A DNA stretch of 64,000 bases from GCA-2708415 sp964351905 (GCA_964351905.1 CAYGPG010000006.1:1-64000); one strand, 5' to 3'; positions 34,241 to 42,389 are shown, counted from the first letter of the stretch. The notes: generated by a model not told the origin, from the sequence alone. Numbers and translations: made by a program.

Positions 34241-34840
34241 TTGAAGATAATATCCTTCGTCGTCCGTCATAAGAATTTTTGGCTCAGCCGGATTTGTTTC
34301 TATCTTCTGCCTCAATCTATAAATATGCGTCTCTAAAGTATGTGTCTCAATACTTTCAGAATAGCGCCAAATATTATGCAGCATATCTGTACGCGTTACT
34401 TTGTTGGGACTTTGACGAAATAGATACAGCAAGATATCCATTTCTTTGTCCGTCACCTTTACAGAAGATTTTTCTTTTTGATCCTCCATAATATTTTTTT
34501 GTGGCAAAAGCATGAAAGGGCCAATTTTTATAGGCTTTAATGATTTTTTAATTTCACTTTGCTTGGTGTGATAAATAATTTCATCACAAACTTCGCCTAG
34601 GCGTACAGGAGCTGCATAGTATTTTTTCTCCCGTTCCTGCTCATTCATCCCTAAATGCAAAAGAACAGAAAATAAGGCGTTATTAGCTTCTTCTGCCTCT
34701 TCTTGAATAACACAGAAATATTTTGACGCGGCTTTAGCCGAAAGATTGTCGACCACCTCAAACTCAATTTGCGATTGCATAAACGCCTCTTCCACAAGGG
34801 AGCGCAGAGAAGGGCTTTGGATAGAAAGGGCACATATCAT
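34235..34840 (-). CDS. winged-helix response-regulator-like protein with degenerate receiver region
   Basis: A 201-residue protein. The C-terminal OmpR/PhoB-type DNA-binding domain is clear: VTDKEMDILLYLFRQSPNKV, TRTDMLHNIWRY, ETHTLETHIYRLRQKIE and ILMTDDEGYYLQL. The first 110 residues take the place of a receiver domain but lack the phosphoryl-accepting aspartate and acidic pocket. Control by a sensor kinase in the usual way is therefore unlikely. No histidine kinase gene is near. It is transcribed away from the unknown gene at 34978 and could control it. Confidence 0.82.
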   Translation of the reverse strand: MICALSIQSPSLRSLVEEAFMQSQIEFEVVDNLSAKAASKYFCVIQEEAEEANNALFSVLLHLGMNEQEREKKYYAAPVRLGEVCDEIIYHTKQSEIKKSLKPIKIGPFMLLPQKNIMEDQKEKSSVKVTDKEMDILLYLFRQSPNKVTRTDMLHNIWRYSESIETHTLETHIYRLRQKIETNPAEPKILMTDDEGYYLQL

Positions 34841-34977
34841 AGGATAAAATTACCCTCTCAACGCCCAAACAACAAACAATATTCGTAATCCACCCTTGAA
34901 TATTTTAATTAACCTCTTGTTTTATAATCATTTTCTTTAAAATATTGTTTGGCATAAGACTTGCAAATCTATTGAAC

Positions 34978-35652
34978 ATGAATATTTTTGGGTCCCATCA
35001 AGTTGAAAGTCGCACCGCTGGATTAGCACAAAACCATTATAAAAGCGTGCAAAGTTGGAAAAAGCCTAAAAACTTACCTGCAGAAAATAGTTTTCAAAGC
35101 CAAAATAACATTATTGCCAATTTGGAAAAAGCAGCCGTAGGCAAAGTAGGACGTTACGATATTGAGATTAGAGAGCTAAATGCCTATGCTGACCCAGGGC
35201 GTAAAATAAATCATAACCAAGCGCAAAAATTTGAATTTGCTGATGTTGTTGATGTTATTAATCCACTGCATCACCTACCTGTTGTGAATATGATTTACCG
35301 CGAGATGACGGGCGATGAACTCCATCCTATGTCACAGATTATTGGGGGAGCGGTCTATGGCGGGCCCATCGGCGCGGTTTCAGGAACCGCTAATGCCATT
35401 AGCAAAATGCAAACAGGCAAAGATTTAGGAGAGCATGTCTTTAGCTTTTCAGGGTTAAATACGAATAAGATAGCCAATCCAGCCCAAATCGAAACAGATA
35501 TTTCTTTTGCCACAAATAAGGCAGAAGCACGTACAGCCTCAAAAGCTTATGAAAAAATGGCCGAGCCACAACCAAGCCTTGATAATCTTTCTGCAATGCC
35601 TGAAATTTCAAGTGTTCAGATAAAAGCGATGCCACCACGATACAACAGCTAA
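34978..35652 (+). CDS. conserved hypothetical protein with INPLHHLPVV motif
   Basis: A 224-residue protein starting at ATG 34978; a TTG at 34945 is in frame but less likely. The central part VVDVINPLHHLPVVNMIYRE, then MTGDELHPMSQIIGGAVYGG and PIGAVSGTANAI, matches a pattern that I recall from uncharacterised alphaproteobacterial proteins. The glycine-alanine-rich segment could insert into membrane. The flanks are hydrophilic. Function unknown; the recollection of the family is from memory and was not checked. It is divergent from the winged-helix regulator. Confidence 0.65.
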   Translation: MNIFGSHQVESRTAGLAQNHYKSVQSWKKPKNLPAENSFQSQNNIIANLEKAAVGKVGRYDIEIRELNAYADPGRKINHNQAQKFEFADVVDVINPLHHLPVVNMIYREMTGDELHPMSQIIGGAVYGGPIGAVSGTANAISKMQTGKDLGEHVFSFSGLNTNKIANPAQIETDISFATNKAEARTASKAYEKMAEPQPSLDNLSAMPEISSVQIKAMPPRYNS

Positions 35653-35653
35653 A

Positions 35654-36331
35654 CTAGCCATTAACACGCGCGCCAAAAATAGTTGTGCCGACACGGACAT
35701 ACGTTGCGCCTAGCGGTATGGCTTTCTCGTAATCTGAACTCATACCCATACTTAATTCTTTTAAATCATTTTCATCAGCTAGTTTCTTCAAAAAAGCGAA
35801 ATGGAGCGCCGCCGGCTCATCAATCGGCGGAATGCACATTAATCCAATAATATTTAAATTATATTCTTGGCATTCTTGCAAAAACCCAGGAAGCGCCGCT
35901 GGCAAAATACCTGCTTTTTGATCTTCTTCACCCGTATTAACCTGAATGAAACATGGCAACCAACGATCTTGCTTTTTCATTTCCTTAGACAATGCTTTAA
36001 CCAATTTAGGGCGATCCAGTGTTTCAATCACATCAAATAATTCGATGGCGTCTTTTACTTTATTGGTTTGAAGCGGGCCAATAAGGTGAATCGTTAAGTC
36101 ATCATATTCTTTTTTTAAGGGCTCCCAACGTTCTTTTGCTTCTTGAACACGGTTTTCGCCATAAAGACGATGACCTGCCTTTAAAGCGTCCAATATTTTT
36201 TCTTGGGGTTGTTTTTTACTCACCGCGACTAAATTTACTTCATTATGGTCACGTATTTTTTCTTTGGAGCGAATACACGCTTTTTTGATTTTATTTTTTA
36301 ATTCATCTAAATTTTTTTGGATATTAATCAT
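35654..36331 (-). CDS. YggS-family PLP homeostasis protein
   Basis: A 225-residue protein of the YggS/PROSC family. NLVAVSKKQPQEKILDAL contains the PLP-binding lysine. Other marks are YGENRVQEAKERW, HLIGPLQTNKVKDAIELFD and the phosphate-binding end MGMSSDYEKAIPLGATYVRV followed by GTTIFG. These proteins bind PLP without clear enzymatic activity and control free PLP and amino-acid metabolism. Convergent with the unknown gene ending at 35652. Confidence 0.93.
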   Translation of the reverse strand: MINIQKNLDELKNKIKKACIRSKEKIRDHNEVNLVAVSKKQPQEKILDALKAGHRLYGENRVQEAKERWEPLKKEYDDLTIHLIGPLQTNKVKDAIELFDVIETLDRPKLVKALSKEMKKQDRWLPCFIQVNTGEEDQKAGILPAALPGFLQECQEYNLNIIGLMCIPPIDEPAALHFAFLKKLADENDLKELSMGMSSDYEKAIPLGATYVRVGTTIFGARVNG

Positions 36332-36341
36332 TTTTTATCTT

Positions 36342-36408
36342 CGTCATTACACGGTTTATCCGTGTAATCTACAGAACATGGATTGCATGGACAAGCCATG
36401 CAATGACG
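36342..36408. repeat. double-hairpin palindromic repeat, copy 4
   Basis: Hairpin one is ATTACACGG/CCGTGTAAT (36346-36354 with 36360-36368). Hairpin two is ATTGCATGG/CCATGCAAT (36382-36390 with 36396-36404). The outer ends CGTCATT and AATGACG are mutually complementary. Both stems are perfect nine-base pairs yet differ completely from the stems of the other copies. Confidence 0.75.
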
Positions 36409-36420
36409 CTAAGATAAAAA

Positions 36421-36445
36421 AAGAGGCATCGAAAAGATGCCTCTT
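36421..36445 (-). terminator. intrinsic terminator of the porin gene
   Basis: The stem AAGAGGCATC (36421-36430) and GATGCCTCTT (36436-36445) is perfect over ten pairs. On the minus strand it is followed by a run of T from the complement of AAAAAAA before 36421. It lies 64 bases after the porin stop, with a REP-like palindrome between them. Confidence 0.85.
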
Positions 36446-36472
36446 TATAATTCTTAAACACTAGTTAAATTA

Positions 36473-36499
36473 GCCGTAGCGGGCTTGCCCGCCTGAGGC
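36473..36499 (+). repeat. REP-like palindrome, copy 3
   Basis: Reads GCCGTAG, stem-loop CGGGC-TT-GCCCG, then CCTGAGGC on the plus strand. It is located between the porin stop and its terminator, the typical place for REP elements that protect mRNA 3' ends. Two stem pairs differ from the other copies with both sides changed. Confidence 0.75.
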
Positions 36500-36508
36500 C
36501 AACAAATA

Positions 36509-37621
36509 CTAGAAGTTGATTTGAACACCACCCATTACAGATGTTGCATCTGCATCTGCAGCACCAACTTCATGATCGATGTAAGATACAGAACCACGGA
36601 AAGTCAGACCAGGACCTGCAGTGTAGATCACACCACCTGTGTAACGGTCAGTTTCTAGTTCACCTGTAAATGTTTCATCATCTTGTGTGAAGTATGATGC
36701 ACCAAATTTGAATGGACCAGATGTGTAATCTGCACCAACAACAATCGTGTCAGCTTCGTTTGAACCATTGTCAAACTCTGTGTAGATTGCACCAATACCG
36801 AAAGGACCTGAGTCTACATCTAGACCAATGTTCCACTCGTCAGCATCATCCGCTGCACCACCTTCTTCAAGATGTGTGTAACCAGCACCCAATGCATAAC
36901 CGAAGTTAGACATTACGCCTTCATAACGGGCAGCAATTTCATATGCTTCATCAAATTCACCATCTTCTTCATCATTAAAACCAACAAGGTTATTAGAAGC
37001 AGAATTAAGATCGCCAAGATCATGGGTATAAGACACACCAGCTTGGAAACCATTATAATTAGGTGTCAAATAAGTGATTTTTTCTGAAACACCAGTGATA
37101 TCGTTGTCATAGTCAAAACCATCAAGATCAGTTGAACCAGATGGTGTTCCACCAGCGAAAGACACACCAGAAAGAGCACCGATATTTTCAAGATTACCAT
37201 AGTTTACTGGGTTAATTGTCTGACGGATACCATCGATGTTGGCATCTGCAGAAGGAGCAGCAACTTGTAGCAAGTAAGCAGCACCATTTTCAGAACCAAG
37301 GTTTAAACGACCCCAAGTCCCTGACAAGTAGATGTATGATTCTTCGATTGTGTTTTCATCATCACCAGCGTCAACTTCAGCTTCAACTTGGAAACCAAAA
37401 GTTAGACCGTTATCAAGAGTTGATTCACCGTTGAAGTGAAGCTCTGTCTCACGTTGCATATCAAATGCTTGCGTGTCATTACCTGCAGAATCATCTTGAT
37501 CTAAATAACCAACATAGTTTTTAGAATGACCACCGATTGTGAGTTCCATTTGTGCCTGTGCAGGAGCAGAAGCCAATAGGAGACCAGCAATAGCAGCTGT
37601 ACCTAGTAAATATTTATTCAT
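36509..37621 (-). CDS. outer-membrane porin
   Basis: A 370-residue general porin. A signal peptide (KYLLGTAAIAGLLLASAPAQ, cleaved after AQA) precedes MELTIGGHSKNYVGYLDQDD. The middle shows FQVEAEVDAGDDENTIEES followed by YIYLSGTWGRLNLGSENGA, the strand/loop 3 region of Gram-negative porins. The strands end in the usual terminal phenylalanine (GGVQINF). It is acidic and aspartate-rich, typical for alphaproteobacterial porins. Codon use is tidier and the gene less AT-rich than neighbours, as expected for high expression. A GGAGGAAA ribosome binding site precedes ATG. Confidence 0.93.
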   Translation of the reverse strand: MNKYLLGTAAIAGLLLASAPAQAQMELTIGGHSKNYVGYLDQDDSAGNDTQAFDMQRETELHFNGESTLDNGLTFGFQVEAEVDAGDDENTIEESYIYLSGTWGRLNLGSENGAAYLLQVAAPSADANIDGIRQTINPVNYGNLENIGALSGVSFAGGTPSGSTDLDGFDYDNDITGVSEKITYLTPNYNGFQAGVSYTHDLGDLNSASNNLVGFNDEEDGEFDEAYEIAARYEGVMSNFGYALGAGYTHLEEGGAADDADEWNIGLDVDSGPFGIGAIYTEFDNGSNEADTIVVGADYTSGPFKFGASYFTQDDETFTGELETDRYTGGVIYTAGPGLTFRGSVSYIDHEVGAADADATSVMGGVQINF

Positions 37622-37778
37622 TGTATTTCCTCCAATAGAATAATTTCATTTATCATTCTTACAAAACCTCTATAACCGAAACTTCATAAGAAGCTACCCA
37701 GAGAACCCAAGTAACGTGACGATTTAGCCTTGATTTGCCAATATGGTCAACGTGATCTTTGCAAAAATACAACATTTT

Positions 37779-37814
37779 TTAAAAAGCGTGACATTTTTGC
37801 AACACGCTTTTTAA
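37779..37814. promoter_or_regulatory. twelve-pair inverted repeat between divergent porin and DUF3576 genes
   Basis: TTAAAAAGCGTG (37779-37790) and CACGCTTTTTAA (37803-37814) form a perfect twelve-base stem with a 12-base loop. The T run on both strands makes it look like a bidirectional terminator. However, the flanking genes point away from it, so an operator or insulating role is more likely. Confidence 0.5.
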
Positions 37815-37879
37815 GCGCTTGAGAGACGTTATATGTCATGCTAAAGATATTGCATTATCACTTAATATATGGATGAAAA

Positions 37880-38413
37880 ATGTTTAAAACCGTCTTATCT
37901 CTTGCTTTGGTACTCACTTTATCAGCTTGCTCCAAAAACCCTATACCAAAAGGGGAAGCGAAGTTTCCATCAGGATTAGATCGCACAACAACGGGCGATG
38001 ATATCTATGGTGAAAAGGAAAGCGTTTTTGGCGGTGATGGCTTCTCTATCTTTGGCGGCAAGAAAAAAGGATCAGATGATGGCTCAACAGGCATTGGTGT
38101 CAACAGCTACCTCTGGCGCGCCTCCTTAGACACTGTTTCTTTCATGCCTTTGGCAAGCGCAGACCCTTTTGGTGGCGTGATCATTACAGATTGGTATTCT
38201 TCCGAAGAAAAACCGAACGAGCGCTTTAAGATCAATATCTTCATTTTAGACAAACAATTGGTTTCCAGCGGCGTAAAAGCCAAGATCTTCCGTCAAGTGA
38301 AAGCAAGCGGTGGTTGGAAAGATACAGAGACAACCGAAGGCACAGAACGTCAATTAGAAGACGCAATCCTAACCCGCGCCCGTCAACTTCGCGTCGCTGC
38401 GTTAGAAGAATAA
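37880..38413 (+). CDS. DUF3576-family lipoprotein
   Basis: A 177-residue lipoprotein, with signal sequence MFKTVLSLALVLTLSACSKN and lipobox LSAC. The acylated cysteine is residue 17. The mature part begins with a disordered glycine-rich stretch. Then follow GVNSYLWRASLDTVSFMPLA, DPFGGVIITDWYSSEEKPNE, RFKINIFILD and a C-terminal helix EDAILTRARQLRVAALEE. This is the DUF3576 pattern, which in many alphaproteobacteria stands directly before leuS, as here (11-base gap). It is probably anchored in the outer membrane; its role is unknown. Confidence 0.85.
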   Translation: MFKTVLSLALVLTLSACSKNPIPKGEAKFPSGLDRTTTGDDIYGEKESVFGGDGFSIFGGKKKGSDDGSTGIGVNSYLWRASLDTVSFMPLASADPFGGVIITDWYSSEEKPNERFKINIFILDKQLVSSGVKAKIFRQVKASGGWKDTETTEGTERQLEDAILTRARQLRVAALEE

Positions 38414-38424
38414 GGATTATTTAT

Positions 38425-40995
38425 ATGTCTGAAAGGTATAATATCCGAGAGACGGAGGCCAAATGGCGCAAAGTCTGGGAAACACAAAAATCTTTTGAAG
38501 TCACCGAGGACACCTCTAAACCAAAATCCTACGTTTTGGCCATGTTGCCCTATCCGTCAGGCCGTATCCATGTGGGGCATGTCCGTAATTATTCTCTTTC
38601 TGATGTGGTCGCGCGTTATAAAAAAGCCAAAGGTTTCAATGTCTTAAACCCCATGGGCTGGGACGCGCTCGGTCTTCCGGCGGAGAACGCCGCGATGGAG
38701 CGCAACACGCATCCTAAAGACTGGACCTACGAGAACATCGCGCAAATGAAGGCGCAACTGCTTTCCATGGGTCTCGCTATTGATTGGAGCCGCGAAGTCG
38801 CCACTTGTGATCCGTCTTATTATAAGCATGAACAAAAAATGTTTATCGATTTTTACAAGCAAGGCCTCGCCTACCGTAAAGAATCCGTCGTCAACTGGGA
38901 CCCTGTTGAAGATACCGTTTTGGCCAATGAACAAGTCGTCGACGGCAAAGGCTGGCGCTCTGGCGCGCCCGTAGAACGCCGCAAGCTTAACCAATGGTTC
39001 TTCAAAATCACCGAATTTGCCGACGATCTCTTAAAAGCCATCGGCGACCTAGACCGCTGGCCCGACAAAGTCCGCACCATGCAAACCAACTGGATTGGTA
39101 AGTCGCAAGGAGTACAATTCCATTTCGATATTGAAAATACCGATGATAAAGTTGAAGTTTACACAACGCGTCACGATACAATTTTTGGCGTAAGCTTTCT
39201 CGTCCTTGCTGTTGATCATCCATTGTCCAAAAAATTTGCTGGTGATAAAGAAGGCTTCGATGATTTTGTTGCCCAATGCCAAGCGACAGGGACATCAGAA
39301 GAAGCCATTGAAAAAGCAGAAAAAATCGGTTTTAATACTGGCTATCATGCTATTAACCCGCTACACCCTGACACTAAAATCCCTATTTTAATCGCAAACT
39401 ATGTTTTGATGGATTACGGAACGGGTGCTGTGATGGGCGTTCCCGCGCATGATCAACGTGATTTTGAATTTGCAAAAAAATATGACTTATCCATTCCACC
39501 CGTCATCTTGCCAGAAAACGAAGACGCCGCTTATTTTGAAAACCAAACAGAAGCCTATAGCGGCGATGGAAAACTTTTCAATTCACACTTTATTGATGGT
39601 ATGTCTGTCGAAGACGCAAAAAAAGCCGTTGCAAAAAAAATCGAAGAAAAAAATATTGGCGATGTAAAAACAATTTTCCGCTTACGTGATTGGGGTGTAT
39701 CGCGTCAACGTTATTGGGGTTGCCCCGTGCCATTTGTGCATTGTGATGATTGCGGTCTTGTGCCTGTACCAGAAAATCAACTGCCTGTTGAATTACCCTA
39801 CGACATTAATTATGACGAGCCTGGCAACCCGTTGGATCGTCATCCAACTTGGAAACACACAACTTGCCCGTCTTGTAATAAAGACGCGGTGCGTGAAACT
39901 GATACTTGCGATACATTCTTTGAATCCAGTTGGTATTTCTTACGCTACCTTGATCCACATAATGAAGATGTAGGTTTTGCCAACGAAAAATCAAATTACT
40001 GGATGCCAGTTGATCAGTACATTGGCGGCGTAGAACACGCAGTGCTTCACCTTCTTTATTCGCGCTTCTTCACCCGCGCCTTAAAAAAATGCGGCTACGA
40101 AGTCCCAGACGAGCCTTTCGCAGGCCTCTTCACCCAAGGCATGGTAACGCACCAAGTCTTTAAAGATGCCGATGACAAATGGGTCTCCCCCGCCGAAATT
40201 GAAAATAAAGACGGCCAATGGATTAGAACATCGGACAACGCCGAAATCACTGCCGGCGCAGTGACAAAAATGTCCAAATCCAAAAAGAACGTGATCGACC
40301 CGCAAGATATTATTGATACCTACGGCGCGGATGCCGCACGTTTATTTATTCTCTCAGACTCCCCACCAGATCGTGATCTAGAATGGACGGAAGGCGGTAT
40401 TGAAGGCGCATGGCGTTTTGTCAATAAATTACACCGCATGGTCACAGAAAATCTTGATGGCCTACCTGCCGCCAACACCGCAAAACCTGATAAATTTTCA
40501 GATAACGCAATGGAATTACGCCGCACAGTCCATCAGGCAATCGTTGGCGTTGCCAGTGACATTGATGATTTCCACATGAACAAAGCGGTCGCCCGCATTC
40601 GTGAGCTTTCAAACGCACTATCCAGCTTCAAACCAAACAACGACGCCGATCAATGGGCGTTACGTGAAGGTTTTGAATCTCTCGTCATCCTATTCAACCC
40701 CATGATGCCGCATTTGGCAGAAGAACTTTGGGAAACTTTAGGACACAACACAATCTTGGCCGAGACCTTGTGGCCTGCCCATGAAGAAAATTTACTTCAA
40801 GCAGATACCGTCACCATCGGCGTACAAGTCAATGGGAAGATGAAATCAACCATCACGCTTTCTGCCAAGGCCGATAAAGGCGAGACTGAAAAATTAGCCC
40901 TCGCCGAAGAAAGCGTCCAAAAAGCGATTGATGGTAAAGACATTAAAAAAGTTATCGTCGTGCCAGGACGCATCGTCAACGTGGTTGCCGCCTAA
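38425..40995 (+). CDS. leuS: leucyl-tRNA synthetase
   Basis: Class I synthetase that charges tRNA-Leu. From ATG 38425 it has 856 residues, the usual length; the frame is open upstream into the DUF3576 gene. Motifs: HIGH as PYPSGRIHVGHVRNYS, the CP1 editing domain around residues 220-420 (GVPAHDQRDFEFA; the threonine-rich TTRHDTIFG), and KMSKS as VTKMSKSKKNVID. A zinc-like cysteine cluster (HCDDCGLVP, CPSCNKDA) lies in between. ATTTATATG follows AAGGA, giving a ribosome binding site. Confidence 0.97.
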   Translation: MSERYNIRETEAKWRKVWETQKSFEVTEDTSKPKSYVLAMLPYPSGRIHVGHVRNYSLSDVVARYKKAKGFNVLNPMGWDALGLPAENAAMERNTHPKDWTYENIAQMKAQLLSMGLAIDWSREVATCDPSYYKHEQKMFIDFYKQGLAYRKESVVNWDPVEDTVLANEQVVDGKGWRSGAPVERRKLNQWFFKITEFADDLLKAIGDLDRWPDKVRTMQTNWIGKSQGVQFHFDIENTDDKVEVYTTRHDTIFGVSFLVLAVDHPLSKKFAGDKEGFDDFVAQCQATGTSEEAIEKAEKIGFNTGYHAINPLHPDTKIPILIANYVLMDYGTGAVMGVPAHDQRDFEFAKKYDLSIPPVILPENEDAAYFENQTEAYSGDGKLFNSHFIDGMSVEDAKKAVAKKIEEKNIGDVKTIFRLRDWGVSRQRYWGCPVPFVHCDDCGLVPVPENQLPVELPYDINYDEPGNPLDRHPTWKHTTCPSCNKDAVRETDTCDTFFESSWYFLRYLDPHNEDVGFANEKSNYWMPVDQYIGGVEHAVLHLLYSRFFTRALKKCGYEVPDEPFAGLFTQGMVTHQVFKDADDKWVSPAEIENKDGQWIRTSDNAEITAGAVTKMSKSKKNVIDPQDIIDTYGADAARLFILSDSPPDRDLEWTEGGIEGAWRFVNKLHRMVTENLDGLPAANTAKPDKFSDNAMELRRTVHQAIVGVASDIDDFHMNKAVARIRELSNALSSFKPNNDADQWALREGFESLVILFNPMMPHLAEELWETLGHNTILAETLWPAHEENLLQADTVTIGVQVNGKMKSTITLSAKADKGETEKLALAEESVQKAIDGKDIKKVIVVPGRIVNVVAA

Positions 40996-40999
40996 AACC

Positions 41000-41671
41000 A
41001 TGGCTGCAATCCCTAAAATATACTGGCTTTATCTTCCAATATTTTGGTTTTTGGGTCAGGTTATTTTAGAACTCACCTTATCGTCTTCAATGCTTTTAAA
41101 AATTCATGCCGAAGGCAGCATCCACGAAATTTTACAATTTGGCATGGTGAGTGCTGCTTGTACTCTTTCACTATACACGCTCATAAAACTCCCTAAAAAA
41201 GAAGCATGGAAAGTTTTCTGGCTCAGCCTGACTGCTATTTGTTGTTTTTATGTCGCGATAGAAGAAATCAGCTACGGCCAATCTTTCTTTAACTGGACAA
41301 CACCTGATTACTGGCAAAATATAAACAACCAACAAGAAACCAATCTTCACAACACCTCACGCTGGCTCAACCAGATCCCACGTTACGGCCTGATGGCAGG
41401 CATTGCGATTGGTGGCTTTATCATTCCTTTTATAAAATACGTTAAACCGTCCTTGCTTCCGCAAAAATTTAAAAATATTTACCCAACGGCACATTTTACA
41501 ATCACCGCGACCTGTTTGCTCATTGTTGCTTTAGGGCATAAGCTTTCTAAAATGTTCATGGATACAAAACTTTTTGAACGCGCATCCGAAGTTGAAGAAT
41601 TATTTATCTATTTTTTCGTTTTGCTGTACGCTGTTTATATAAAAAATAATTTTTTGAAAAAATACGCATGA
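41000..41671 (+). CDS. unknown integral membrane protein with EEISYGQ motif
   Basis: A 223-residue protein with about six hydrophobic segments, starting at ATG 41000 (the frame extends back into leuS). The motif block AIEEISYGQSFFNWTTPDYW, then QNINNQQETNLHN, is the strongly conserved part of a widespread but unnamed membrane-protein family, as far as I recall. ASEVEELFIYFFVLLYAV follows near the C-terminus. It sits between leuS (four-base gap) and lptE (four-base overlap), interrupting a gene pair that is usually adjacent. A function connected with LPS or lipid metabolism is only suggested by context. Confidence 0.75.
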   Translation: MAAIPKIYWLYLPIFWFLGQVILELTLSSSMLLKIHAEGSIHEILQFGMVSAACTLSLYTLIKLPKKEAWKVFWLSLTAICCFYVAIEEISYGQSFFNWTTPDYWQNINNQQETNLHNTSRWLNQIPRYGLMAGIAIGGFIIPFIKYVKPSLLPQKFKNIYPTAHFTITATCLLIVALGHKLSKMFMDTKLFERASEVEELFIYFFVLLYAVYIKNNFLKKYA

Positions 41672-42159
41672 CGAAAAATATTTTACTTTCAGTTTTAATA
41701 ATTCCTTTTCTGTACGCTTGTGGTTTCGCGCCCATGTATGCCGAAAGTGGCAATAATATAGAAAATAATTTGAGCGAAATAGAAATTTCAATTATCCCTG
41801 ATCGCTCTGGCCAATTTGTACGTAATGAGCTTATTGATCGTTTTTACAAAAATGGTTACCCCAAAAATCCAGCATATAAACTCAATGTGAGCCCAATTAT
41901 AGAACGTATCTCTGATTTTGATATCACAGTGGAATCTGAAGCCACCAGACAACAAATTAGGCTATCGACAACAATCACCTTAATAGATCTTGAAACAAAT
42001 AAACCGATATTATCGCGTTCTCTCACTGCAATTACGTCGAACAATATTTTAGAGAGCGAATTTTCAACACTTATTACTGAACAGAGTGGTCGTGATTCTG
42101 GCCTGTCTGATCTTGCGCGTCAAATTGAACGTCAAGTTGCTTTGTTTTTCTCAAAATAA
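41668..42159 (+). CDS. lptE: LPS-assembly lipoprotein LptE
   Basis: A 163-residue lipoprotein with lipobox LYAC in the signal segment ILLSVLIIPFLYACGFAPMY. The mature protein has the weakly conserved LptE pattern: IEISIIPDRSGQFVRNELID, YKLNVSPIIERISDFDITVE, and a C-terminal helix DLARQIERQVALFFS. LptE plugs LptD in the outer membrane and delivers LPS. The position between leuS and holA is the normal one in alphaproteobacteria. It overlaps the preceding membrane-protein gene by four bases (ATGA). Confidence 0.85.
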   Translation: MTKNILLSVLIIPFLYACGFAPMYAESGNNIENNLSEIEISIIPDRSGQFVRNELIDRFYKNGYPKNPAYKLNVSPIIERISDFDITVESEATRQQIRLSTTITLIDLETNKPILSRSLTAITSNNILESEFSTLITEQSGRDSGLSDLARQIERQVALFFSK

Positions 42160-42162
42160 ATA

Positions 42163-42192
42163 TTGACTAATAATATTAGTTTCCCATATATA
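42163..42192 (+). promoter_or_regulatory. promoter of the riboswitch-controlled operon
   Basis: TTGACT (42163-42168), an 18-base spacer and TATATA (42187-42192). The predicted start near 42199 is some 25 bases before the SAM-II-like aptamer, so the leader would contain every structured element seen before the FAD enzyme gene. Confidence 0.6.
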
Positions 42193-42224
42193 TAGATTAT
42201 TGAATAGTTTCATTCGCTATCAAT

Positions 42225-42274
42225 CGTGGCATTTGAAGGGGCAGCTTGCACCACGTAAAAAAAAGCTAAAGAGC
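42225..42274 (+). ncRNA. SAM-II riboswitch aptamer
   Basis: The sequence fits the SAM-II pseudoknot. Helix P1 is CGTGG (42225-42229) with CCACG (42251-42255). The loop contains ATTTG, the conserved U-rich strand, followed by AGCTTGCA. After P1 come an A-rich linker starting TAAA and GCTAAAG. AGCTT inside the loop is complementary to AAGCT after P1, giving the pseudoknot helix P2. ATTTG, GCTTGCA and GCTAAA are the invariant SAM-II elements known from alphaproteobacterial met genes. A covariance-model search was not possible here. Confidence 0.8.
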
Positions 42275-42279
42275 GTTAT

Positions 42280-42356
42280 AGCGTACGAACCGTTATGATC
42301 CCTAAACCGATCGAAAGATCAAAAGGAATCTGGCGGAGCTCGAGACGCTTTTTTTT
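42280..42356 (+). terminator. structured leader element ending in an intrinsic terminator
   Basis: AGCGT (42280-42284) pairs with ACGCT (42345-42349), which is followed by eight T (42349-42356). Inside are CCG/CGG, GATCC/GGAATC with one bulged A, and a GATC-GAAA-GATC hairpin, so the element is a long, interrupted stem rather than a simple terminator. ACGCTTTT could also pair with AAAGAGCGT at the 3' end of the SAM-II aptamer. That would be a way to couple ligand binding to termination. I do not recognise a known aptamer in it. Confidence 0.6.
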
Positions 42357-42389
42357 GTGCCTACAATTTGTACGGCCTCTGAAATCTCT

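Noticed and set aside
36509..37434. Several plus-strand open frames over the porin gene
   Set aside because: They are antisense shadows with low-complexity His/Gln translation; the minus-strand porin is complete with signal peptide and terminal phenylalanine.
40928..40999. Upstream extension of the EEISYGQ membrane protein into leuS
   Set aside because: ATG 41000 lies just after the leuS stop and starts the hydrophobic domain; the earlier frame is an overlap with leuS coding sequence.
42225..42274. SAM-V or SAM/SAH aptamer instead of SAM-II
   Set aside because: GCTTGCA and GCTAAA with the short P1 fit SAM-II; the sequence blocks that I recall for SAM-V and SAM/SAH RNAs are absent.
42280..42356. 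Small SRP RNA or 6S RNA gene
   Set aside because: The SRP core GGUCAGGUCC with GGAAGCAGCC is missing, and there is no 6S-like central bubble; the element is leader-like with a T run.
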